Position numbers and translations under genes: made by a program
Shown here: positions 1 to 7,584 of the stretch, one piece after another
How the letters are laid out: each line of letters begins with the position of its first letter
Numbering within the stretch: position 1 is the first letter of the stretch
Assembly: GCF_934924865.1 (NCBI RefSeq)
Contig: NZ_OW235315.1
Coordinates: 558,001 to 622,000 of the forward strand
Length of the DNA stretch: 64,000 nt
From: Tepidibacter aestuarii
GTDB lineage: Bacteria; Bacillota; Clostridia; Peptostreptococcales; Peptostreptococcaceae
Direction: 5' to 3'
Notes under the pieces: generated by a model
Told to the model about the DNA's origin: nothing
Databases searched by the model: none
The model's input: the letters and a program-made list of their open reading frames with translations, nothing else

Positions 1-688
1 GTTATTAGTACCACCACTTTTAGTTATAGCGCTTGTTATATTTAAGGTTCCGGCTATACCTGGACTTATAGGTGGATCTATAATAGGAGCTATATTTGCA
101 GTTGTATTTCAAGGAGCAGGACTTGAAAGTATTTTAGCGGCAGCTCAAAGTGGATTTGTATCTAATACTGGAGTTGATGTAGTTGATCAGTTATTAACTA
201 GAGGTGGACTTGATAGTATGATGGGAACAGTATCATTAATATTATGTGCACTTAGTTTTGGTGGTATACTAGAGAGTACAGGTATGCTTCAGTGTATGGC
301 AGGAAGTATATTAAAATTAGCAAAAGGTACAGGTTCATTAATACTTGTTACAGTGCTATCTTGTGTATTCACTAACTTAGTTACTGGAGATCAATATTTA
401 TCTATAGTTGTTCCTGGTAGAATGTATAAGGATGCATATAGAAAGAGAGGACTACATCCTAAGAATTTATCTAGAACTCTTGAGGATTCAGGAACTCTAA
501 CTTCTGCATTAATTCCATGGAATACATGTGGAGCTTACATGTCAACAACTCTTGGAGTTCATCCATTTGCGTATCTTCCATATGCATTTTTAAATATAAT
601 TAATCCTATAGTTGCTGTAGTTTATGGATACTTAGGATTTACAATAGAATATGTAGATGAGGAATTCTTCGAAGAAGAAACAGCATAG
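1..688 (+). CDS. Na+/H+ antiporter NhaC family, C-terminal part
   Basis: The open frame enters from the left edge at base 2 with no start codon, so this is the 3' part of a gene beginning outside the window. The translation is a run of hydrophobic helices with loops typical of NhaC-type antiporters: a TNLVTGDQY segment, an LEDSGTL segment and a WNTCGAYMSTTLGV segment near the end. NhaC proteins exchange sodium (sometimes with malate or lactate) for protons in the cytoplasmic membrane. The protein ends in an acidic tail (DEEFFEEE). A hairpin with a T-run follows directly, so this is the last gene of its transcript. The substrate cannot be told from this fragment. Confidence 0.85.
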   Translation, partial: LLVPPLLVIALVIFKVPAIPGLIGGSIIGAIFAVVFQGAGLESILAAAQSGFVSNTGVDVVDQLLTRGGLDSMMGTVSLILCALSFGGILESTGMLQCMAGSILKLAKGTGSLILVTVLSCVFTNLVTGDQYLSIVVPGRMYKDAYRKRGLHPKNLSRTLEDSGTLTSALIPWNTCGAYMSTTLGVHPFAYLPYAFLNIINPIVAVVYGYLGFTIEYVDEEFFEEETA

Positions 689-696
689 AGAATAAG

Positions 697-733
697 ATAC
701 CTATAAACAATTTTGTTTATAGGTATTTTTTAT
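697..733 (+). terminator. Rho-independent terminator after nhaC
   Basis: A 12-bp perfect stem (ATACCTATAAAC with GTTTATAGGTAT) around a six-base loop, followed by a T-rich run, nine bases after the nhaC stop codon. Confidence 0.85.
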
Positions 734-870
734 TTGATTGAAATCCTAATTTCTCATGTTTTCTGGTGATTTTTTTATCATTATTTCTTTGATTAAAAAA
801 TAATCTTTCATTTTATCACCTCGATGTAAAATAGCTATTTTAATATATTTTAACCTATTTGAGCAACGAA

Positions 871-925
871 GCCCGGAGGACTCGTTGGCGATATGAGCCA
901 TGCGTTAGCATGAAGCGAATTTTTT
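871..925. repeat. Dispersed intergenic repeat, copy 1
   Basis: This 55-base stretch aligns without gaps to 54951-55005, with roughly three quarters of positions identical by eye. The shared core is CTCGTTRGCGAYATGAG, then ATGCG, TAG and TGAAG before a T-run. An ATGC-GTTA-GCAT mini-hairpin lies inside this copy. A fragment of the end (AGCATGAAGTGAATTTTT) recurs at 1249-1273. No coding potential was seen. Its function is unknown. Confidence 0.55.
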
Positions 926-1054
926 ATCGTATTCTTCGAGAAAAAACAATTTTATACACATAATAAAAACGTTATCCACACATATTGTAATTATTTTACT
1001 GAATTATTAATTAAAAATTCGAAACTTATTAACAAATTATAGGAGGTTTTTTAT

Positions 1055-1102
1055 ATGAGCAAAGAAGCAAAATTACTTAAAATAGATGCAGATCTTTTTT
1101 AG
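1055..1102 (+). CDS. Very short ORF (15 codons), leader peptide or gene remnant
   Basis: A perfect AGGAGG (1041-1046) sits eight bases before an ATG that opens MSKEAKLLKIDADLF and then stops at TAG (1100-1102). The same frame continues past the TAG for 28 more codons to a second TAG at 1187-1189, and a strong terminator follows at 1205-1234. This is the arrangement of a short transcribed gene. I do not recognise the sequence. It could be a small protein, a regulatory leader, or the remains of a longer gene that lost its frame. The evidence that it is translated is only the ribosome site. Confidence 0.25.
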   Translation: MSKEAKLLKIDADLF

Positions 1103-1204
1103 TTTCTTTATAAAAAATTCTGGATGAAGCTTGGGGCTTCAAATAACTCAGTATCTCTTAGTGTACATACTTTTATAAAAGTTGCATAGTGGTTCTTCAT
1201 TAGG

Positions 1205-1234
1205 CTCTTAGAAGTGTTATTCTAAGAGTTTTTT
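1205..1234 (+). terminator. Rho-independent terminator
   Basis: A perfect 9-bp stem (CTCTTAGAA with TTCTAAGAG), six-base loop and T-run. No ordinary gene lies just upstream; only the short ORF at 1055 could be its transcript. Confidence 0.8.
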
Positions 1235-1432
1235 ATGTATAAGAAAATAGCATGAAGTGAATTTTTTTATAGCACATATTTTTTTATGAAATTCAGATAC
1301 TAATAAAGCGAAACTTAATTCAGATATTTTTTTGTAATATCTAAACCTTTAGATTTTAAAAAACTGATTATTATATAAATTAAAGCTATATTTAACCAAT
1401 TTTATCTTTAACTTAATATGAATATAATTTTT

Positions 1433-1497
1433 TTAACTCTTTCTTAACTTATATTTAACCTAAATTTAACAATACTAATATTTTATTTTGATAAGAT
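1433..1497 (+). promoter_or_regulatory. Four phased TTAAC boxes (candidate PhoP operator) and -10
   Basis: TTAAC occurs at 1433, 1444, 1455 and 1466, at an exact 11-bp period, so all four lie on one face of the helix. Firmicute PhoP binds direct TTAACA-like repeats spaced about 11 bp apart, usually upstream of phosphate-starvation genes. The last box would overlap the -35 position, and a TAAGAT at 1492-1497 is in place for a -10. The downstream gene is a Na/Pi cotransporter homologue, which fits. That PhoP itself binds is an inference. Confidence 0.65.
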
Positions 1498-1560
1498 TAA
1501 GAAGGTCACAATTTGACGAAATTATAAAAAAATTTAATTATAAAACCGAGGAGGAATAAT

Positions 1561-3183
1561 ATGGCTGTAGAAATAGCAATGGGGATAATTGGTGGTCTTG
1601 GATTGTTTCTATATGGAATGAATTTGATGGCAGCAGGGCTTCAAAAAGCAGCAGGAGAAAAATTAAAAAAGATAATAGCTATGTTAACTAGTAATAGATT
1701 TATGGCTGTCTTAGTTGGAACATTTGTTACTGCTGTTATACAGAGTAGTAGTGCAACGACTGTTATGGTTGTTGGATTTGTTAATGCTGGAATAATGAAA
1801 TTAACTCAAGCTATAGGAGTTATAATGGGAGCTAATATCGGTACTACAGTTACAGCTCAGCTTGTATCTTTTAAATTAACTGATATAGCACCAGTTGCTG
1901 TTGGAATAGGTATGATAATATATTTATTTTCATCTAATGAACGAAACAAGAAATTTGCAGAGATATTAATTGGTTTTGGTATATTATTTATAGGTATGGA
2001 TTTTATGAAGCATGCTGTTAAGCCTTTAAGAGAGGTTAAAGGTTTTACGGATGCATTAGTAAGTTTTGGACATAACCCTTTCCTTGGTATATTAATGGGA
2101 TTCGGACTTACTGTAATAGTTCAAAGTAGTAGTGCGTCTATGGGTATACTTTTAGCTCTTGCATCTGAAGGTTTAATGCCGTTATCATCAGCACTTCCTA
2201 TCTTATATGGAGAGAACATAGGAACTTGTGTTACGGCTCTTTTATCTAGTATAGGAGCTAGCAAGAATGCAAAAAGAGCAGCTATTATGCATTTAACATT
2301 TAATATAATAGGTACTACTATATTTGCTTTTATTTTAAGTGCGCCTATAACTGCGCTTGTAACAAGATTTGATCCTACTGATGTTACAAGACAAATAGCT
2401 AATGCTCATACTCTATTTAATATTATAAATGTTGTAATACAATTCCCATTTGCAATGTTCATAGTAAAGATTGCTATGACTGTAATACCTGAAAACGAAG
2501 ATGAACAAGAATACAAGATTACTAAGTATATAGATGATAGAATTCTTGAAACACCATCAATAGCTCTTTCAAATTCTGTAAGAGAGACTTTAAGAATGGG
2601 TAAGACGGCTAGAATATCATTTGAATCGTCTATGAATGGACTTTTAAATAAATCTAGAAAAGATGTAGATGATACTTTTGAAAAAGAAAGAAAAATAAAT
2701 GAGTTACAAAAGATGCTTACAGAATACTTAATGAAATTATCAAATAAAGATTTATCTGTAAACCATAGAGAAGTAGTAGATGGATTGTTTCACATTATAG
2801 GTGATATAGAAAGAGTTGGAGATCATGCTGACAATATAGCTGAGCTTGGCATAGAAGTTATAGAAAAAGATATACGTTTTTCTGATAGTGCTGTAGAAGA
2901 TATAAAGGTTATGTTTGAAAAAGTTATGTTAGCATACAAAATGTCACTTGAGGCTATGAAGAATGCAGATATAAATTTAGCTTTAAGTACATTGAAGATA
3001 GAAGAAGAAATAGATGAGATGGAAAAACTATATAGAAAGAATCATATATATAGATTAAATAACAATAAATGTAATATAGAATCGGGAATAGTATTCTTAG
3101 AATTAATAAGTAATATGGAGAGAATAGGTGATCACGCTTCTAATATAGCTAAGTATGTAATAGATGTAAATCCTAACAGTTAA
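1561..3183 (+). CDS. Na/Pi cotransporter family protein with C-terminal PhoU-like domain
   Basis: 540 residues. The N-terminal two thirds is a membrane transporter of the Na+/phosphate cotransporter II (NptA/YjbB) family, with the family's inverted duplication shown by two QSSSA motifs (Q61 in QSSSATT, Q188 in QSSSASM), each followed by a hydrophobic helix. From about residue 340 to the end it is a helical PhoU-like domain containing two ERxGDHAxNIA-type motifs. Such proteins move phosphate with sodium across the cytoplasmic membrane, and the PhoU part probably regulates this. The ATG is preceded by GAGGAGG at good spacing. The gene is alone, behind phased TTAAC boxes and before a strong terminator. 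Confidence 0.9.
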   Translation: MAVEIAMGIIGGLGLFLYGMNLMAAGLQKAAGEKLKKIIAMLTSNRFMAVLVGTFVTAVIQSSSATTVMVVGFVNAGIMKLTQAIGVIMGANIGTTVTAQLVSFKLTDIAPVAVGIGMIIYLFSSNERNKKFAEILIGFGILFIGMDFMKHAVKPLREVKGFTDALVSFGHNPFLGILMGFGLTVIVQSSSASMGILLALASEGLMPLSSALPILYGENIGTCVTALLSSIGASKNAKRAAIMHLTFNIIGTTIFAFILSAPITALVTRFDPTDVTRQIANAHTLFNIINVVIQFPFAMFIVKIAMTVIPENEDEQEYKITKYIDDRILETPSIALSNSVRETLRMGKTARISFESSMNGLLNKSRKDVDDTFEKERKINELQKMLTEYLMKLSNKDLSVNHREVVDGLFHIIGDIERVGDHADNIAELGIEVIEKDIRFSDSAVEDIKVMFEKVMLAYKMSLEAMKNADINLALSTLKIEEEIDEMEKLYRKNHIYRLNNNKCNIESGIVFLELISNMERIGDHASNIAKYVIDVNPNS

Positions 3184-3189
3184 ACAGAG

Positions 3190-3229
3190 AAGGCTAACTT
3201 AAAATATTTTAAGTTAGCCTTTTTTTTAT
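3190..3229 (+). terminator. Rho-independent terminator after Na/Pi transporter
   Basis: A long self-complementary hairpin (AAGGCTAACTTAAAA with its complement) followed by eight T residues. Confidence 0.9.
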
Positions 3230-3264
3230 TTAAAAAAATTACAATTTCATAAAAAAAGATTACA

Positions 3265-3295
3265 AAAAAAAGAAAAAACCTAGATTATACTAGGT
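3265..3295 (-). terminator. Rho-independent terminator of the cold-shock gene
   Basis: Read on the minus strand, the stem ACCTAG / CTAGGT with a six-base loop is followed by a T-rich run (A-rich 3265-3277 on the plus strand). It lies about 40 bases past the cold-shock stop codon. Confidence 0.75.
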
Positions 3296-3336
3296 TCTCC
3301 TTGAAATAAATATATATTAAAATATATAATTATTTA

Positions 3337-3537
3337 TTATGCTTTAGTTACGTTAGCAGCTTGAGGTCCCTTAGGTCCTTCAGTTACTTCGAATTCAACC
3401 TTTTGTCCTTCTTCTAAAGTTTTGAATCCATCAGTTTGGATTGCTGAGAAATGTACGAATACGTCTTCTCCACCATCTACTGTTATGAATCCGAATCCTT
3501 TTTCGCTATTGAACCATTTAACTATTCCTGTTTTCAT
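3337..3537 (-). CDS. Cold-shock protein, CspA family
   Basis: 66 residues forming a single cold-shock OB-fold. The RNA-binding motifs are intact: KGFGFI (RNP1) and VFVHF (RNP2). It begins [10 protein letters not shown] and ends in the usual GPQAANV stretch. Such proteins bind single-stranded RNA or DNA and act as RNA chaperones. The ATG has a GGAGG ribosome site eight to nine bases upstream on the minus strand. Together with the promoter at 3606-3634 this gives an untranslated leader of about 60 bases containing an inverted GTAAC/GTTAC pair, which may act in temperature control (inference). The gene is monocistronic. Confidence 0.97.
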   Translation of the reverse strand: MKTGIVKWFNSEKGFGFITVDGGEDVFVHFSAIQTDGFKTLEEGQKVEFEVTEGPKGPQAANVTKA

Positions 3538-3605
3538 TTATAAAGCCTCCAAAAAAATTATTCTGTAACTCTGTTACACATGTTCCGTAACTATATTACT
3601 AATAT

Positions 3606-3634
3606 AGAATAACATGTATACTTAGTATTGTCAA
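3606..3634 (-). promoter_or_regulatory. Sigma-A-type promoter of the cold-shock gene
   Basis: On the minus strand, TTGACA (3629-3634), a 17-base spacer, then TATTCT (3606-3611). This is a full consensus -35 and a good -10, placing the start of transcription near 3599. Confidence 0.7.
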
Positions 3635-3654
3635 ACGTTATATTTTATATACCC

Positions 3655-4080
3655 CTATTTATTTTTTTTATTTTTCATAACCATATGTTCTTGATATACA
3701 TCTTTTATTAAATCCTTTAGAAACCATGATTTATTAGTTTTTGTTAGTAATGCTACCAATGGTTTTGGAAAATTATTTTCTTTTATAAAATTAAAGAAAT
3801 CTATAATTTCTTTATGTGAAAAACCACTTAAAAGTATAAATGGGATATGAGGAAAATCTTCGTTTGAATTATTATTTTGAGAAGTATCGCTCGAAACGAT
3901 TATATCATATACTTTTTGGTTCAAATTTGACTTATTTAAAAACACAAAGTTACTTTCACCAATATTTTTGAATAAACTTTCAAACTTAATCATATCTTGT
4001 TCAGAATATCCATAAATTAAAATTTTATGAGGATCATTAGGTCTTTCATTGTTTTTATCATCTATTCTATTAAAACTCAT
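3655..4080 (-). CDS. DUF3783 domain protein
   Basis: 141 residues from the ATG at 4078-4080. A GTG nine bases earlier is also in frame, but the AAAGGAG site is correctly spaced only for the ATG. The protein has an N-terminal Rossmann-like segment (KILIYGYSEQD) and a later PFILLSGFSHKEIIDF, then PKPLVALLTKTNKSW and a terminal DLIKDVYQEH. The last part (LTxTNxxW followed by L...EH) matches what I know of the DUF3783 family, whose function is unknown. It is monocistronic and divergent from the germination protease. The family assignment is by eye. Confidence 0.6.
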   Translation of the reverse strand: MSFNRIDDKNNERPNDPHKILIYGYSEQDMIKFESLFKNIGESNFVFLNKSNLNQKVYDIIVSSDTSQNNNSNEDFPHIPFILLSGFSHKEIIDFFNFIKENNFPKPLVALLTKTNKSWFLKDLIKDVYQEHMVMKNKKNK

Positions 4081-4235
4081 TTTTAACACTCCTTTATAAA
4101 TATCATATTATATTTATATCCCAAAAAAATATATTTAAAAGCTTGTTTTTGATTTTTGAACATACAATTTAATATAAGCTTTAATTTATACAAACTGGAT
4201 TAAGTTTCGCTTTACATGATAAGGAGGTAAATAAG

Positions 4236-7200
4236 TTGGATTTTGAAGTTATAGTTAAATATCATGGTGATTTATCAAAAATACAAGAAGACCTAGATGC
4301 AGTTGTTGAACTTTTAAATGAAAGATTTGCAATAATTACTTTAAAAGAAGAAGATATACCAAAACTACTAGATTATGAAGAGATAGAATATATAGAGAGA
4401 CCTTTTGTTTTGGGACCGAGTTTAACAGGTTCTGAAGCAAGTGGAATAGATTCTTTTAAAAGCACAACAGGTCTTGCTGGAGATGGAGTTATAATAGGGA
4501 TTATAGATTCTGGAATAGATTATAGGCATCCTTATTTTGTTAATGAAGATTCTACATCAAAGATCATAAGTATATGGGACCAAACAAGAGAAGGTAATCC
4601 ACCAGAGGGGTTTGAAGAAGGATATGTTTATACTAATGAAGATATTAATAAAGCTCTCTCAGGTGAAGAAAGTATTCCTTTTATGGATCAGGTAGGACAT
4701 GGGACACATGTAGCGGGAATAGCATCCTCTGTAGCTCCAGATGCCGATATAATAGCTGTTAAGGTGGGCAGTAAGGGGATAGAGTCATTTGCTCGAACAA
4801 CAGAGTTTATGAGGGCTGTAAAGTATATAATAGATGAATCAGAGAAACTAGGTAAACCTGTAGTTATAAATATAAGCTATGGAACTAACGAAGGCCCCCA
4901 TGATGGAACTTCTTTGTTTGAAGAATACCTAGATGATATGTCACAAAGATGGAAAACGTCTATTGTTGTTGCGGCTGGTAATGAAGGTGATAAGGGACAT
5001 CATAAGTATGTAAAGCTTGAAGAAGATGTATCAAAGCCAATTGAATTTTCTGTAGGACCTGGAGAAATGGAGCTTGATATTGCTATATGGAAGAAATTTG
5101 CGGATGATTTCACCTTTAAAGTTGTAAGTCCATCTGGTGTGTCTAGTCCAAACATTGGAGAAAATTCCGGAGAAATAGACGCTATGTTAGGAAATACTAA
5201 GATGAGGTCCTTTTTTCTTCCACCAACTCCATATACATTAAGAGAACAAGCTAGGATTAATCTAAAAGGCAATCCATATATTCAAGAAGGTATATGGAAG
5301 ATAATAATTGATGCTAGTGAAGTTGTAGAAGGCGATGTAGATTTATATTTACCTATATCAGAAAAATTAAGTGAGAATACTAAATTTTTAGATCCAAATA
5401 TAGAGCTTACAATAACAACTCCAGCCACGTCTAAACGAGTTATATCTGTTGGAAGTTATGATCATACAACAGATACAACTTCATCTTTCTCGGGAAGAGG
5501 TGATGTATCTAGGAATGTAGTAAAACCTGATATAGTAGCTCCTGGTGAGGATATAGTATCTAGCTTTCCAGGAGGAGGATTAGCTTCTCTTTCAGGAACT
5601 AGTATGTCAGCTCCACAAGTAGCTGGAAGTATAGCTCTTTTAATGGAGTGGGGAATAGTTGACGAAAATGATCCATTTCTATATGCTGATAGAATTAAAG
5701 CTTTAATATTGAAAAATGCTACAAGAGATAAGAGTTTTTTAGAATATCCAGACGAAATTTGGGGGTATGGTGAATTGAATTTAAGAGATATTACTACACA
5801 AGGTCTTAGAAATTTATATAGGGATGAGGATAATTATATGGATCAGAATGATGGGTTGGAAGAATATATAATAGAATATCAAAGAGATATAACCGAGGAA
5901 TTAAGCAAAATGGGAATTGATAAAATTCAAAAGCTAAATGATAGATATGCAGTTATATATGTTCCTGATGATTTTAATGCAGAAATATTAGTAGAAACAA
6001 TAGGTAATATAGTTGCTGTAAGAAGGCCTATGAGAATGGTACCTCTTATAGATACTAGTATAGAAGAGACTGGATCTAAATTTTTCCACAAACATCCATA
6101 TATTCCTCAGACAGGAAGAGATGTTTTGGTAGCTATAATTGATTCAGGGATAGATTATTCTCATCCTGATTTTATATATGAAGATGATACTTCTAAGATA
6201 GTCAGTATTTGGGATCAAAATCTAGAGGGAAATCCACCAGAAGGATTTGTATTTGGAAGAGAATATACAAGAGAAGAAATAAATGAAGCAATTCAAACAG
6301 GAGAAAAATTAGAAACTGAAGATGAAACTGGCCATGGCACATTAGTAGCAGGAATAATAGGAGGAAGAGGAAGTGTAGACGAAAAATATGTAGGAGCTGC
6401 TCCTGATAGTGAGTTTGTAGTTGTAAAATTAGAAGATCATGGTGGCTATTATAATTCCTCGGATTTAATGCTTGGAATAAAATACGCATATGAAAAGGCA
6501 CAAGAGCTTGGTATGCCTTTAGTTATAAATGTATCTGTGGGCTCAAATGAAGGAAGTCATGATGGTAAAACCATGATAGAAAATTATATATATGAATTAA
6601 CTAGAAATAGAGGAATAATCGCTGTTTCAGGTGCAGGTAATGAAGCAGATACTAAAACTCATTATAGTGGGAAATTTAATAATACTGGAGAAGTTCAAGA
6701 AATAGAGCTTAAAGTTGGAGAGAATCAAAATGATTTAGAAGTTTACTTTTGGGGGAAAAAGCCTGATAGGGTATCTGTGGGCTTGGTTTCTCCAACGGGG
6801 GATGCTATTGATAAAATACCAGCTAAATTAAGCGAAACGGAACTTGTGAAATTCACAATGGAAGGTGCAGAAACAAATATTACTTATAAATTTCCAGATG
6901 AGCTTACTGGAGATGAGTTTATAGGTATTTCTTTCAAAAATATAAAACCGGGAAATTGGATTATAAAATTATATGGAGATTATATTGTAGATGGAAGATA
7001 CGATATGTACTTACCTAATAAAGAATTGCTTGCAGAAGGAACTGAATTCTTAAAGCCAGACCCTTATGGAACTATAGTTACTCCAGGTACAGCAGAAGCT
7101 GGAATAACTGTGGGAGCCTATAATCATGAAGATAATAGTTTATATAGAGCTTCTTCAAGAGGTCCAACTAGAGATGATAGAATAAAGCCAGATTTAGTAG

Positions 7201-7517
7201 CTCCAGGAGTTAATATAACTTCCACTACTCCAGGTGGTGGATATGGAACTATTACAGGAACAAGTGCTGCAGGAGCTCATGTAGCAGGTGCTATAGCACA
7301 GCTTTTACAGTGGGGGATTGTAGAAGGAAATGATACAAGAATGTATACTCCAAAGGTTAAAACTTATCTAATAAGAGGAGCTAAAATGAGAGAAGGGAAT
7401 GAATATCCTAATACATCTTGGGGATATGGTTCACTTGATCTACGACGTGCTTTTGAAAAAATAAGATCTGCATTTAATTGGAGATATTCATCACAAGTTA
7501 AAAAAGAAGATATATGA
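4236..7517 (+). CDS. Tandem subtilisin-like germination protease (CspB-CspA-type fusion)
   Basis: 1093 residues made of two complete S8 subtilase units in one chain. Unit 1 has a short propeptide (about 1-57) and the triad D91 (IIDSGID), H155 (GHGTHVAG) and S456 (GTSMSAPQVAG), with AAGNEG as oxyanion site. Unit 2 has its own propeptide (about 545-605) and D636, H700 (GHGTLVAG) and S1010 (GTSAAGAHVAG), with GAGNEAD. In Peptostreptococcaceae, Csp proteases are packed in the spore and activate the cortex hydrolase SleC on germination; the C. difficile CspBA fusion has a similar size and order. There the CspA half is a pseudoprotease, whereas here all three residues of unit 2 are present. It starts at TTG after AAGGAGG (4221-4227). 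Its neighbours are two sleC-like genes on the other strand. No cspC is seen nearby. Confidence 0.88.
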   Translation: MDFEVIVKYHGDLSKIQEDLDAVVELLNERFAIITLKEEDIPKLLDYEEIEYIERPFVLGPSLTGSEASGIDSFKSTTGLAGDGVIIGIIDSGIDYRHPYFVNEDSTSKIISIWDQTREGNPPEGFEEGYVYTNEDINKALSGEESIPFMDQVGHGTHVAGIASSVAPDADIIAVKVGSKGIESFARTTEFMRAVKYIIDESEKLGKPVVINISYGTNEGPHDGTSLFEEYLDDMSQRWKTSIVVAAGNEGDKGHHKYVKLEEDVSKPIEFSVGPGEMELDIAIWKKFADDFTFKVVSPSGVSSPNIGENSGEIDAMLGNTKMRSFFLPPTPYTLREQARINLKGNPYIQEGIWKIIIDASEVVEGDVDLYLPISEKLSENTKFLDPNIELTITTPATSKRVISVGSYDHTTDTTSSFSGRGDVSRNVVKPDIVAPGEDIVSSFPGGGLASLSGTSMSAPQVAGSIALLMEWGIVDENDPFLYADRIKALILKNATRDKSFLEYPDEIWGYGELNLRDITTQGLRNLYRDEDNYMDQNDGLEEYIIEYQRDITEELSKMGIDKIQKLNDRYAVIYVPDDFNAEILVETIGNIVAVRRPMRMVPLIDTSIEETGSKFFHKHPYIPQTGRDVLVAIIDSGIDYSHPDFIYEDDTSKIVSIWDQNLEGNPPEGFVFGREYTREEINEAIQTGEKLETEDETGHGTLVAGIIGGRGSVDEKYVGAAPDSEFVVVKLEDHGGYYNSSDLMLGIKYAYEKAQELGMPLVINVSVGSNEGSHDGKTMIENYIYELTRNRGIIAVSGAGNEADTKTHYSGKFNNTGEVQEIELKVGENQNDLEVYFWGKKPDRVSVGLVSPTGDAIDKIPAKLSETELVKFTMEGAETNITYKFPDELTGDEFIGISFKNIKPGNWIIKLYGDYIVDGRYDMYLPNKELLAEGTEFLKPDPYGTIVTPGTAEAGITVGAYNHEDNSLYRASSRGPTRDDRIKPDLVAPGVNITSTTPGGGYGTITGTSAAGAHVAGAIAQLLQWGIVEGNDTRMYTPKVKTYLIRGAKMREGNEYPNTSWGYGSLDLRRAFEKIRSAFNWRYSSQVKKEDI

Positions 7518-7531
7518 AGATATATAAAGAA

Positions 7532-7566
7532 AAAAGAGTGAAGCTTACGCCTTCGCTCTTTTTTAT
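7532..7566. terminator. Shared terminator between csp and the sleC-like operon
   Basis: A stem AAAGAGTGAAG / CTTCGCTCTTT (one T-G pair) between convergent genes, with T-runs on both strands, so it can stop transcription from either side. Confidence 0.8.
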
Positions 7567-7584
7567 TAGAAAAATAAAAGATTT

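Larger units (their letters stand above)
689..1560. other. Long intergenic region between nhaC and the Na/Pi transporter
   Basis: About 870 bases without a convincing full-length gene. It holds, in order, the nhaC terminator, one copy of a dispersed repeat (871-925), a very short ORF with a strong ribosome site (1055-1102), a terminator (1205-1234), a partial third copy of the repeat end (1249-1273), an ATTAAGTTTCGC motif on the minus strand (about 1305-1318), and a set of phased TTAAC boxes (1433-1471) before the next gene. The rest is AT-rich sequence in which I see nothing. Confidence 0.6.

Noticed and set aside
5000..5272. 90-codon minus-strand ORF inside the csp gene
   Set aside because: It is fully inside a conserved protease domain on the other strand and has no ribosome site.
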